This document shows, in pieces, positions 1 to 8,900 of a DNA stretch of 43,939 nt (its first letter is position 1; each line of letters opens with the position of its first letter). The notes below the pieces were generated by a model. It was not told where the DNA came from and searched no databases. It was given only the letters and a program-made list of their open reading frames with translations. The stretch covers positions 1 through 43,939 of the forward strand of contig NZ_JAMYBK010000036.1 in assembly GCF_024127895.1 (NCBI RefSeq), given 5' to 3'. Source of the stretch: Pseudomonas guariconensis. GTDB taxonomy: Bacteria; Pseudomonadota; Gammaproteobacteria; Pseudomonadales; Pseudomonadaceae. Both the position numbers and the translations under genes were made by a program.

Positions 1-61
1 CCAGAACCATGCGCACGGCACGTTCACGGACTTCAGGGGAGTAGGTCGTAGTCTTTTTCAT
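1..61 (-). CDS. IS3-family transposase OrfA, N-terminal fragment
   Basis: The first 20 codons read MKKTTTYSPEVRERAVRMVL, the usual beginning of the helix-turn-helix OrfA protein of IS3-family elements, which binds the element ends and is normally fused to OrfB by frameshifting. The ATG lies at 59-61 on the minus strand. The gene runs off the window edge, so it cannot be judged intact. The copy at the other end differs at codon 2 (Arg instead of Lys). Confidence 0.75.
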   Translation of the reverse strand, partial: MKKTTTYSPEVRERAVRMVL

Positions 62-111
62 GGCCTCATCTTCTCAAGAGTTGAGGCCTCCACGAAACCC
101 GGGGCGGTTCA
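1..111 (-). mobile_element. Left end of an IS3-family insertion sequence (partial)
   Basis: The sequence is the near-exact reverse complement of the right edge of the window (43830-43939). It holds a terminal sequence that begins TGAACCGCCCCGGGTTTC on the minus strand, followed by the start of a transposase gene. Only the first ~110 bases of the element are present because the window stops. The family call rests on the OrfA N-terminus, which resembles IS3-family OrfA proteins. Confidence 0.8.
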
Positions 112-138
112 GTCAGCAGGAGGTTCTTTTTTGTCACC

Positions 139-440
139 TCAATCAGGAGGCCTAACCCCATCGTTACCACGCGCAGCCTCGGCTATTGGTGCCCGCTGTG
201 GTGCTTGCTGTATCAGGCGATCTACGACGCTGGGAATTCCCAGTTGCCGTGTACTGCCCTGCGGTTTGGGAATTTCAACCGCTCGCACTGCCTGGGGATG
301 GTATTCACCGGCCAGCAACCTGCTTCTGAGAGTTGGCCAATACGGTTTTACGTAGCCAGCCAAGTCGGCCACCGTCATACCATCGACACCTGGCGCCCCT
401 TTGTTGCTGACTACGCGTTGATACGCACGCCTGAGGTTGA
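139..440 (-). pseudogene. Group II intron reverse transcriptase/maturase, N-terminal fragment
   Basis: On the minus strand the translation contains SNKGAPGVDGMTVADL and later QLGIPSVVDRLIQQA, both typical of the N-terminal part of group II intron-encoded reverse transcriptases (LtrA-like), upstream of the polymerase motifs. The frame is interrupted by a TAG just before the LRRAYQRVV stretch and stops being recognisable after RLIQQA. The palm, maturase and endonuclease parts are all missing. It is a dead remnant, one of several mobile scraps beside the terminal IS copy. Confidence 0.65.
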
Positions 441-479
441 CCTAAAATTCCTCGCGGTTGGCTGCCGTGCGATAGTCGG

Positions 480-713
480 ATGCTGACGATCCAGACTTAC
501 CCTGCGTTATATTCCTTGCTCGGTGTACAGTACGGCGGTGACGGCAAGAACACATTTGGACTTCCGGACCTCCGCGGGCGGGCCGCTTCTACAGAGCCTA
601 GCTCAGATTTTCAGTGGCATTTCTACACTAGAAACCGCATTTGTGCTTCCCATCTGTCCGCGGCAGCGGCCAGCTATGGCGCCAACACCCCGAACCAGTC
701 AGGGCGTTGGTGA
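480..713 (+). pseudogene. Phage tail-collar (microcystin-dependent protein-like) fragment
   Basis: About 35 residues match the phage tail-collar domain. The stretch YPALYSLLGVQYGGDG followed by FGLPDLRGR is the signature found in tail fibres and in MdpB-like proteins. Similarity ends right after the LRGR motif; the rest of the frame (to 713) has no clear relation to that family. There is no convincing start or ribosome binding site, and the flanks are other scraps, so this is a broken fragment and not a working gene. Confidence 0.55.
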
Positions 714-745
714 TACCGATCAAGGGACACATTGCGGTTTACTGC

Positions 746-760
746 CGCACTAACAGTGCG
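746..760 (-). terminator. Possible weak hairpin downstream of katG
   Basis: CGCACT and AGTGCG form a 6-bp stem with a 3-nt loop, 11 bases past the katG stop on the minus strand. No run of T follows, so terminator activity is only suggested by position. Confidence 0.3.
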
Positions 761-770
761 CCACTCAGGC

Positions 771-2921
771 TTAGGTCAGGTCGAAACGATCCAGGTTCAT
801 CACCTTGGTCCAAGCGGCGACGAAGTCCTTCACCAGCTTCTCCTTACCGTCGGAGCTGGCGTAGACCTCGGCATAAGCACGCAGTATCGAATTGGAGCCG
901 AACACCAGATCATTACGAGTAGCGGTGTACTTCACCTGCGCGTCCTTGCGGGTACGACCTTCGAAAACCTCGTTGCTGTCATCGGTAGCCTTCCATACGG
1001 TGCCCATGTCCAGCAGGTTGACGAAGAAGTCGTTGGACAGCACGCCGACCTTGTCGGTGAACACGCCACGCTGGCTACCGTCGTGGTTGGCACCCAGTAC
1101 GCGCAGGCCGCCGACCAGCGCGGTTAGTTCCGGCGCAGTAAGGGTCAGCATCTGCGCCTTGTCGATCAGCATCGACTCGGTCGGCACCCCAAGATTACCC
1201 TTGTTGTAGTTACGGAAGCCATCGGCTACCGGCTCCAGCACATCGAAGGATTCAACATCCGTCTGATCCTGACGCGCATCGACACGGCCCGCTGCGAACG
1301 GTACGTCCACCGTGACACCCGCAGCCTTGGCCGCCAGCTCGACACCGACATTGCCAGCCAGCACGATGACATCGGCAAGGGATGCTTTACCGGATGCCTG
1401 CTGGATTTCCACCAGTTTCGGCAGCATCTTTAGCGCCCGTTGGTTGACCGCCCAATCCTTCTGCGGAGCCAGAGCGAGGCGCGCACCATTGGCACCGCCG
1501 CGCTTGTCACCGCCGCGAAAGGTCGAGGCAGACGCCCAGGCCGCAGACACCAGATCACCCACCGACAGACCGGAGGCTGCGATCTTCGCCTTCAGATCGG
1601 CGATATCGGCAGCAGTCGGGTTGTGGGTGGCGGCAGGAAGCGGGTCTTGCCAGATCAGGTCTTCTTTCGGCACTTCCGGGCCAAGGTAACGCGCTTTCGG
1701 CCCCATGTCGCGGTGGGTCAGCTTGTACCAGGCGCGGGCAAAGGCATCAGCGAACGCCTGTGGATCTTCGTAGAAGCGCTTGGAAATCTTGCCGAACTCC
1801 GGGTCGAAACGCAGACTGAGGTCGGTGGTCAGCATGGTCGGTTTGTGAAACTTACCGGCTACATGCGCATCAGGAATAATCTCCGGCGCGTCCTTGGCCA
1901 CCCACTGCTTGGCACCAGCCGGCGACTGGGTCAATTCCCATTCGAACTTGAACAGGTTTTCGAAGAAGTTGTTGCTCCACAGCGCCGGGGTTTTCGTCCA
2001 AGTTACTTCAAGGCCGCTGGAGACAGTATCCTTGCCGAAACCGCTGCCGAAGTTGCTGGTCCAGCCCAGCCCCTGGGCTTCGATTGGCGAGCCTTCCGGC
2101 TCCGGGCCTTTGTGCGACTCAGGGGCAGCGCCGTGACACTTACCAAAGGTATGGCCGCCAGCGATCAAGGCGACGATCTCTTCGTCATCCATGGCCATGC
2201 GGTAGAAGGTCGCGCGGATATCCTTGGCGGCCTCCAGATAATCTCCGCTGGCGTTGGGACCTTCTGGATTCACATAGATCAGCCCCATGTGGGTCGCGCC
2301 GAAAGGCGCCGTAAGCTCACGCTCATCGTTGACCCGCATGGGATCTACACCAAGCCAGGCAACTTCGGCGCCCCAGTTGACGTCCTGATCCGGTTCCCAC
2401 ACATCCTCACGGCCACCAGCGAAACCGAAGGTACGGAACCCCATGGACTCAAGCGCGACGTTGCCAGCCAGGATGTAAAGGTCAGCCCAGGAAATCGACT
2501 GACCGTACTTCTGCTTGATCGGCCACAGCAAGCGGCGCGACTTGTCGATATTGACGTTGTCCGGCCAGGAATTCAGCGGCGCGAAGCGCTGCTGTCCGCG
2601 ACCGCCGCCGCCGCGACCATCCGTGGTGCGATAGGTACCAGCCGAGTGCCAGGCCATACGAATGAACTGCGGACCATAGTGGCCGAAGTCGGCGGGCCAC
2701 CAATCCTGGCTGTCGGTCATCAGCTTGACCAGATCGGCCTTCAGCGCCCTGTAATCGAGCTTCTTGAATGCTTCGGCGTAGTTGAACTTCTCGCCCAGGG
2801 GATTGGATCGGTCGGAATGCTGATTGAGCAGGTCCACACGCAACTGGTTCGGCCACCAATCTTTGTTGGTCGTGCCACCACCAGCAACGTGATTGAATGG
2901 ACATTTACTTGGGTTCGACAT
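771..2921 (-). CDS. katG: Catalase-peroxidase KatG
   Basis: This haem enzyme breaks down hydrogen peroxide (catalase) and oxidises donors (peroxidase). At 716 residues it has the expected two-domain length, with no signal peptide, so it is cytoplasmic. The N-terminal domain carries the distal triad R88, W91 and H92 (RMAWHSAG), the proximal haem ligand H257 (GGHTFGK), and the three residues that form the family's Met-Tyr-Trp crosslink (W91, Y216, M242), so full catalase activity is expected. The C-terminal domain is complete. The ATG is preceded by GGGGAG six bases upstream. The gene is monocistronic, transcribed toward the scrap region at the left edge. An upstream TACCTAGG (3065-3072) resembles a palindrome found at 13909. 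Confidence 0.97.
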   Translation of the reverse strand: MSNPSKCPFNHVAGGGTTNKDWWPNQLRVDLLNQHSDRSNPLGEKFNYAEAFKKLDYRALKADLVKLMTDSQDWWPADFGHYGPQFIRMAWHSAGTYRTTDGRGGGGRGQQRFAPLNSWPDNVNIDKSRRLLWPIKQKYGQSISWADLYILAGNVALESMGFRTFGFAGGREDVWEPDQDVNWGAEVAWLGVDPMRVNDERELTAPFGATHMGLIYVNPEGPNASGDYLEAAKDIRATFYRMAMDDEEIVALIAGGHTFGKCHGAAPESHKGPEPEGSPIEAQGLGWTSNFGSGFGKDTVSSGLEVTWTKTPALWSNNFFENLFKFEWELTQSPAGAKQWVAKDAPEIIPDAHVAGKFHKPTMLTTDLSLRFDPEFGKISKRFYEDPQAFADAFARAWYKLTHRDMGPKARYLGPEVPKEDLIWQDPLPAATHNPTAADIADLKAKIAASGLSVGDLVSAAWASASTFRGGDKRGGANGARLALAPQKDWAVNQRALKMLPKLVEIQQASGKASLADVIVLAGNVGVELAAKAAGVTVDVPFAAGRVDARQDQTDVESFDVLEPVADGFRNYNKGNLGVPTESMLIDKAQMLTLTAPELTALVGGLRVLGANHDGSQRGVFTDKVGVLSNDFFVNLLDMGTVWKATDDSNEVFEGRTRKDAQVKYTATRNDLVFGSNSILRAYAEVYASSDGKEKLVKDFVAAWTKVMNLDRFDLT

Positions 2922-3063
2922 GGTGCTCCCCTTCTAGTCAACGGATCGGCTCTAATGAATTCGGCCGACAATAAGACAGGCTCTGGTCTATCCCCCTGAG
3001 TGGACAGACCCATTGGGCTGAATGTGCCCCTAAGATAGAAAAGCGCCAGAGCCTTAGACACCT

Positions 3064-3074
3064 CTACCTAGGGG
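3064..3074. promoter_or_regulatory. CTACCTAGGGG motif upstream of katG
   Basis: The eight bases TACCTAGG are shared with the 14-bp perfect palindrome at 13909-13922. The site lies about 145 bases before the katG start codon. It may be a half-conserved operator for a regulator acting on both loci; this is inference from sequence alone. Confidence 0.25.
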
Positions 3075-3115
3075 CGCCCGGCTAACATCAAGGTGTGTGG
3101 CTCTCATACTTTGGT

Positions 3116-3268
3116 TTATCCGCACCAGATACTCACAGCTTTTTCGATCCAGTAAATGATGGTCAGCACCTCGAAAGGCTTGCTCAGGAATGCCAGGGCA
3201 CCTGTTGCAAGCAGCTGTTGCACGTTAACAACGTTGGGTAATGCGGTAATAAAAATGATCGGCGGAAC
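3116..3268 (-). pseudogene. Response regulator receiver domain, C-terminal fragment
   Basis: Fifty codons on the minus strand read PPIIFITALP, then GALAFLSKPFEVL and a short helix before a TAA stop. This is the beta4 to alpha5 part of a FixJ-type receiver: IFITA contains the conserved Thr and LSKPF the conserved Lys. The N-terminal half with the phosphoacceptor Asp is missing, cut exactly where an IS3 orfB fragment begins on the other strand. It is unlike the receivers at 11524 and 13989 in detail, so it is the remains of a third regulator. Confidence 0.65.
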
Positions 3269-3269
3269 G

Positions 3270-3422
3270 CACACTTGGTCAATTCAGCCAGCACTAGCCC
3301 GCGAGATGGCTTCAGTTGCACTGCTAATGACGCCTTGGCGTAGCAAGCCTAAGGGACGGGTAATCGTGCATTCCGATCAGGACAGCCAATATGGCGGTGT
3401 TGACTGGAAGCGTTTCCGCACT
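3270..3422 (+). pseudogene. IS3-family transposase OrfB, internal fragment
   Basis: The translation contains TWSIQPALAREM, WRSKPKGRVIVHSDQDSQY and DWKRF, matching the integrase core of IS3-family OrfB around the second Asp of the DDE triad (normally HSDQGSQY; here the Gly is Asp). Similarity starts abruptly at the junction with the receiver fragment and is lost after KRFR, so the element is degenerate on both sides. Confidence 0.65.
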
Positions 3423-3679
3423 GTGGTCTGTTCCGATCTAACTACAAACTGGGTTGGGTTAGCTTATCTAACGTCTATGCGCTCCAGCTCTTGCACACCC
3501 ACACGAAACCTAAGTATGGCGCTTCGATACCCATGGACGATGGTGGAGGTCCCCGCCCGGCGAATAGGGTTTGTCTACCGGCACTCCAGCCTTCAAAACG
3601 ATCAAGGCGTCAATTTGAGGGCGTGATACGGCCGGCCCCAATTCGCCGTACGAGCGGCACTCTGACGAGAGCTTTCACC
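3423..3679. other. Intergenic stretch with no recognisable gene
   Basis: I see no supported coding sequence, RNA or repeat here. It lies between the IS3 remnant and the hydrolase gene and should hold the hydrolase promoter. Confidence 0.5.
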
Positions 3680-4654
3680 ATGACTGAAGAGACCAAAGGA
3701 ACCACACGCCGCGCCTTGACGAGCGCTAGCGTAGCGGCTGCCACGCTGGCCATGGCTGTTCCCGTATTAGCGGGTCAGCCGGGCAACGCCCAAGTCGCCC
3801 CGACAACAGACCCTCGCAAAAATCAGGGTTCGGGCTACCTCACCCTGCGCGATGGAACACAGCTGTTCTACAAAGACTGGGGCAACGGCCAACCAATCGT
3901 TTTTCACCACGGCTGGCCACTCTCAGGGGATGACTGGGACAATCAGATGCTGTTCTTTTTAAGCAAAGGCTACCGCGTAATTGCCCATGATCGCCGCGGT
4001 CACGGACGCTCGTCCCAGACGGCGAAAGGCAACGATATGGACACCTACGCCGCCGACCTGGCGGAGTTGGCCGCACATCTGGATCTGAAAAATGCCGTGC
4101 ACATTGGACATTCTACCGGCGGAGGCGAGGTTGCCCGCTACGTCGCCCGCCATGGCGCCGGTCGGGTCGCCAAAGCTGTGCTGGTCGGCGCCGTGCCACC
4201 GATCATGCTGCGCACCGACAAAAACCCCGGCGGTCTACCGCTGAAGGTGTTCGATGGCTTCCGCGAAGCGCTCGCTGCCAATCGCGCAAACTTCTACCGA
4301 GAGGTGGCGGCAGGTCCCTTCTATGGCTTTAACCGCCCGGGCGCCAACGTCTCTGAAGCGGTGATTAGCAACTGGTGGCGCCAAGGTATGAGTGGAGGGG
4401 CTAAAGCTCACTACGACTGCATCAAGGCATTCTCGGAAACCGACTTCACAGAAGATCTGAAGCAGATCGCCGTACCGACCCTCGTACTGCATGGTGAAGA
4501 CGACCAGATCGTTCCCATCGAAAACTCTGCGCGTCTCTCCATCAAGCTACTTCGACATGGCACTCTCAAGACCTACCCAGGCCTGCCCCACGGCATGTGC
4601 ACCACTCACGCCGAGACCATTAATGCGGACCTGCTGGCCTTCATCCAGGGCTGA
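3680..4654 (+). CDS. Tat-exported alpha/beta hydrolase, non-haem chloroperoxidase-like
   Basis: This 324-residue protein belongs to the alpha/beta-hydrolase family that includes cofactor-free chloroperoxidases (perhydrolases) and esterases. The nucleophile is S145 in GHSTGG, the acid lies in GEDDQIVP (D274 or D275) and the base is H304 (GLPHGM). HHGWP forms the oxyanion-hole loop. The N-terminus has TTRRALTS followed by an Ala-rich hydrophobic stretch ending near LAGQ, a twin-arginine-type signal, so the enzyme probably works in the periplasm. I chose the ATG at 3680 because it begins the signal peptide; the frame is open further upstream but without family similarity. Substrate unknown. Confidence 0.88.
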   Translation: MTEETKGTTRRALTSASVAAATLAMAVPVLAGQPGNAQVAPTTDPRKNQGSGYLTLRDGTQLFYKDWGNGQPIVFHHGWPLSGDDWDNQMLFFLSKGYRVIAHDRRGHGRSSQTAKGNDMDTYAADLAELAAHLDLKNAVHIGHSTGGGEVARYVARHGAGRVAKAVLVGAVPPIMLRTDKNPGGLPLKVFDGFREALAANRANFYREVAAGPFYGFNRPGANVSEAVISNWWRQGMSGGAKAHYDCIKAFSETDFTEDLKQIAVPTLVLHGEDDQIVPIENSARLSIKLLRHGTLKTYPGLPHGMCTTHAETINADLLAFIQG

Positions 4655-4671
4655 AGCCTATACGCGTCAAA

Positions 4672-4702
4672 GGCCCAGGGCTTGATGCTCTGGGCCGTTT
4701 CT
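4672..4702. terminator. Rho-independent terminator between convergent genes
   Basis: GGCCCAGGGC and GCTCTGGGCC pair into a 10-bp stem (one G-T) with loop TTGAT, followed by GTTTCTC on the plus strand. It sits 17 bases after the hydrolase stop and just before the end of the convergent SDR gene, so it may work in both directions. Confidence 0.75.
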
Positions 4703-4705
4703 CAT

Positions 4706-5458
4706 TCAGAGCTGCGACAGACCGCCATCGACACACAGGTCAACGCCGGTGATGAAGCTGCTATCTTCCGAAGCTAAGAACAGCACTGCATTTGCGACCT
4801 CTTCAGGGTGTCCAAGACGGCCGAGCGGGATCAGGCTCGAGACCTGCTTTTCGAACTCATCAAACTGCGTCTCTGCGATTCCCATCTTGCCGATAATCGG
4901 CGTATGTACCGGGCCGGGACTCAAGCAGTTGACCCGAATGTTCCTCCCCTTGAGCTCTGCAGCCCAGCTACGCGCGAACGAACGCACCGCAGCCTTGGTA
5001 GCGGCATACACTATGTGAGCGTCCAGTGCTTTCAGGTGTGCAATGGACGAGACCAGTACGATTGAGCCTCCATCACGCAGCAGTGGCAGCGCTTTCTGAA
5101 TGGTGTAGAAAGCGCCCTTGACGTTGATATCGAACTGTTCGTCGAATTGACCTTCATCGACTTGGGCACCCAATGCCGGACGAATGATTCCAGCATTGGC
5201 GACCAGCACATCCAGACGTCCGAAGCGCTCGCCAACCTGTCGATACAGTGCGTCCAGGTCTTCAGCTCGACTGGCGTCCGCGCAAATGCCAAGGGCATTT
5301 TCACCGATGATGCTGACCGCCTCCTGTACAACTTCCGAGCGGCGCCCGGTGATGACCACCTCGGCACCTTCCAGAACGAATCGTTGCGCGGTAGCCAGTC
5401 CGATGCCGCTGTTGCCCCCCGTGACCAATGCGACCTTATCTTTCAACTTTCCCATCAT
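4706..5458 (-). CDS. SDR-family oxidoreductase (glucose 1-dehydrogenase-like)
   Basis: A 250-residue classical short-chain dehydrogenase. The NAD(P) loop is TGGNSGIG (residues 13-20), NAG is at 88-90, and the catalytic residues are S138, Y151 and K155 (YAATK). The C-terminal VDGG motif is present. The Arg-rich end of beta2 (ITGRRS) suggests NADPH, an inference. The substrate cannot be told. The first ATG overlaps the TGA of the upstream MerR gene (ATGA), with GGAG close upstream, which indicates translational coupling and a two-gene operon controlled by that MerR protein. Confidence 0.9.
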   Translation of the reverse strand: MMGKLKDKVALVTGGNSGIGLATAQRFVLEGAEVVITGRRSEVVQEAVSIIGENALGICADASRAEDLDALYRQVGERFGRLDVLVANAGIIRPALGAQVDEGQFDEQFDINVKGAFYTIQKALPLLRDGGSIVLVSSIAHLKALDAHIVYAATKAAVRSFARSWAAELKGRNIRVNCLSPGPVHTPIIGKMGIAETQFDEFEKQVSSLIPLGRLGHPEEVANAVLFLASEDSSFITGVDLCVDGGLSQL

Positions 5459-5877
5459 TTCTCCAACGTGACTTGCGAATGAACTCGTTCGAAAAGTCGC
5501 AAATCGGGAGTGCGCAGTAGGTCCTTCTGCAGAGGCAGATAGCGCCCTATTTTTTCCGCCAGACGGCTACGGCGTTCGGCCAGTTGGACTTGGAGCGCGT
5601 CCAGAGCGGCCAACTTTTCCAGATGCTGCTGCAGGCAGGCGAGGAATCCTTCACTGTCCTCTTCCTCCTCCAAGTACTGCAACAGGCCGTGGATCTGTCG
5701 GGTACTGAAGCCACACTCAAGCAGTTCTCGAATCCAAAGCACGCGTTGCACCATGGACGTGGCGTAATCGCGATAGCCATTGTCTAGTCGCGACGACTCG
5801 ATCAGCTGCCGAGATTCGTAGTGGCGAAGCGCACGTGTACTGACGCCAGCGCGTAGAGCCAGCTCTCCGATTTGCAT
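5455..5877 (-). CDS. MerR-family transcriptional regulator
   Basis: A 140-residue MerR-type regulator. The N-terminal winged helix-turn-helix reads MQIGELALRAGVSTRALRHY, and a coiled-coil dimerisation helix (LEKLAALDALQVQLAERR) follows near residues 90-115. There is no cysteine cluster as in metal sensors, so it is more likely a redox- or organic-ligand-responsive member. A longer frame with a TTG start seven codons upstream exists, but the ATG at 5877 has GGAGG at the right spacing and matches the family start. Its stop overlaps the SDR start. A perfect 18-bp palindrome upstream is a typical autoregulatory MerR operator. Confidence 0.9.
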   Translation of the reverse strand: MQIGELALRAGVSTRALRHYESRQLIESSRLDNGYRDYATSMVQRVLWIRELLECGFSTRQIHGLLQYLEEEEDSEGFLACLQQHLEKLAALDALQVQLAERRSRLAEKIGRYLPLQKDLLRTPDLRLFERVHSQVTLEK

Positions 5878-5907
5878 GTCAACCTCCGATAGATGCAACT
5901 CTGACGG

Positions 5908-5925
5908 CTTGACGCTAGCGTCAAG
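5908..5925. promoter_or_regulatory. 18-bp perfect palindrome, probable MerR operator
   Basis: CTTGACGCTAGCGTCAAG is a perfect inverted repeat 31 bases before the MerR start codon. On the minus strand TTGACC precedes it as a possible -35 box, an arrangement usual for MerR-controlled promoters, where the dimer binds in the spacer. The matching -10 is weak. Confidence 0.7.
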
Positions 5926-5955
5926 GTCAAGCTCTGATGGTTATTGAATGCGGCG

Positions 5956-8900
5956 TCATGCACTCGTCGTAAGAAGCGCAGGCAAGGAGAACTGCATCAC
6001 CGCGCCACGAGGCAGATTGCTGCTGGCCCAGAGCCGACCAGCATGGCTGTCGACGATCGAGCGGCAGATCGACAAGCCCATGCCCATGCCAGAGGCCTTG
6101 GTGGTATAGAACGGTGCGAAGAGAAGATCGTTATTGCCATCGACAAACCCCGGCCCAGTGTCGCTCACTCTCACTCGTACACCGCCCCCCTCGTACCCGG
6201 TGCTAACCACCAACTGGCGTTCTCCGATAGGGACAGCCTCCATAGCTTCGATAGCATTGACGATCAGGTTGAGCATCACCTGCTGCAACTCGACCCGATC
6301 CCCCTCCACTTCCGGCAAGTCTTCTGCAAGCTCAACCCGAACCACAGTGCGGGACTTGGCGGCCTCGCCTCGACTGAACTCGACCATCTCGAGCAAAGCC
6401 GCTCCGAGGTCTACCGGTTGTTTCTGCGGTGGTGTCTTCCGAATCAATTGGCGGATGCGTCCTAGCACCTCGGCAGCCCGGTTGGCGTCCTTGATAATGC
6501 GCCCCAGCACCTGATTAACTTCACCAAAATCCGGGGGATCTGCTCTAAGCCAGCGTAAGGCGGCATTAGCATTGGTCACGGTGGCGGCGATCGGCTGGTT
6601 TACCTCATGGGCGATGGACGCCGCCAACTGCCCCATGGTTGCCACACGGTTGGCATGAGCCAGCTCCGTCTGCACTTCGCGATAACGGCGCTCACCCTCA
6701 CGTACTCGCTCCTCAGCCTGCTTGCGCTCAGTGAGATCGAGCACAAAGGCCACTCCCTCCTGTAAGTTCGCCTCAAAAGCAGCCAGACCAACAATCACCG
6801 GCACCCGGCCACCGTCCTTGCGGATGTACTCTTTTTCAAATGGGTTAGCACGCCCGGTACGTATGGCGACAGCCAGCGCTTTTTCACTCTCGCTACGACA
6901 CTCTGACGGCGTCATGTCGTGCCAACGCACGCGCCCGGACATCAGCTCGTCACGCTCATAGCCGACCATCCGCAGGAACGCGTCGTTGGCCTCGATTATC
7001 TCGCCGTCTGCACTCCAGACGACGATGCCAATAATGTTTGCGTCTACCAACCGGCGGATCTTCGCTTCACGCTCGGCTACATCGCGATAAAGACGTGCGT
7101 TTTCCAGCGAGATCGCTGCCTGCGAAACCAGCAGCCGTAACACGGCGATCCGTCCCGGATTGAATACATTGGCCGAGAGGTTGTTTTCCAAGTAAAGCGC
7201 TCCGGTGAGCTTGGCTTGGTTCACCAGTGGCATACAGAGAATTGAGCGAGCACCATGCTGGTAGATATACGGATCGGCAGTGAAGGCAGGGTCAATCATG
7301 GCGTCCTCCAGGCACAAGCTCTCGCCGGTACGCAATACCTGATAGAGCACTGACTCCGCCAGCACAGTCGAACTAATCGGCTCGTTGCACAACAGCATCG
7401 CACCCTCGCCGACGGTAGCCTGTGCGGCAATTCGCAGTTCGCCCGCATCCGCCAAGACCAAAAATCCGCGCTCGGCACCAGCCTGCTCGATAGCCGTGCG
7501 CATCACCATGTCGATCAGCTTCTCTAGGACGATCTCCCCCGAGGCCGCCTGGGACACCTTAAGGACCGTAGCCAGGTCGAGGTGCTCAACCGACGTGGCG
7601 ATAGTCGCGGTTGGGCCAGGCACAAGCTCTTCAATACGTAGATAGCGGTGACGCTCCTCCAACTGTCGTACCTTACCGTCAGCGCCCCAGCGTCGGTAGC
7701 CGTAACACGCATCCTGCAGATAGACACGGGCAACTTTGTTCAGACCGCGTGTGCCGTAGAAACGTCCTGCCAGCTCGTTTGCCAGCGCCTCGATCTGGAC
7801 AAAGCCATGGTCCTGAGCCTGGCGGATGGCCTCTTCGTAAAGAAGCTCAGCCTCAATCATCCGCCCCTCGACGCGGGCGATTTCGGCCCCCACCAACGCC
7901 AACCGGCAAGTGAAGGACTCCGAGCATTGCTGCGCCCATTCCTGCAATTGCACATGATGGCCGGACAGGTCCCGCAGACGGCTGAGCTGATCGTCGGAGG
8001 AGACAGAGTCGAAGGTGGCTGTCAGTGTCAGCGCCGCGTGGAAGTGATACTCGGCTTCTTCTGTAAAGGACGCTACGCCCCACAGGAGCGCCTTCGCCTG
8101 CGCCACGCAGTGCAATGCCACACTGTAGTCACCTGCCATGTAGCGCGCCTGCAGCTTGCGTATCCAGTACTTGGCTGCCGCCAGAACCAAACCAGGAGTG
8201 CGATCCAGGTGTGCTTCGAAACGCTTTTCGTCGAACAGCTCATCGTCGAAACAACCGAAAGTCGAGGTCCGTCCGCGAAGCGTTCGAATCAGTGCCAACT
8301 GCGTGCTGATAAAATCCACCACGAGACCGAAGTGAATTTTCTGCGCATAAGCAAGACCTTGCTCCGCCTCCTGGTGCACCTGAGCCAGCGACTCACCAAG
8401 AAATAGCACATCGGAAATATGGCCATTACCCGCGTAGGCAGCGTAAGCCAAATCACCGACTCGGTTGGCGGCTACGAAAGCCCGGCGCAGAAGATCCCGG
8501 CACTCTCGCACCGGCCTCATCCAGCGCACTACGAACATCGAGAAACACAGATAGGTGCGTGCCTCATGGCGACTCAGGCCACGCCTGTCGACTAACTCGC
8601 AACCCAGTCGACCAAATCGGTAGCCTGACTCGTAATCACCGAACCGGTGACCGGCAACTCTCCCCATATTTGCATAGAGCATGCAGGAGGCGTCGCCATT
8701 GCCCCGCTCCAGGCTCCAACTGACGGCCTTGCAGATAGTAATACAGGCCAGGTTGGCGTCGCTTTGCAGGGCTGGAGCAAATAGCTTACCGAGGGCATCA
8801 AGCGTCGCCAGAGAGGCGGCGTCCTCCATGAGCGGCAGATCGATCAGTTGTTCGATACTGCGCTCTCCCAACTGTTTCCAGATCTGCTGATACTCCCGAC

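Noticed and set aside
1440..2999. 519-codon open frame opposite katG
   Set aside because: It is the antisense shadow of a clearly real katG in GC-rich DNA, with no domain and no ribosome site.
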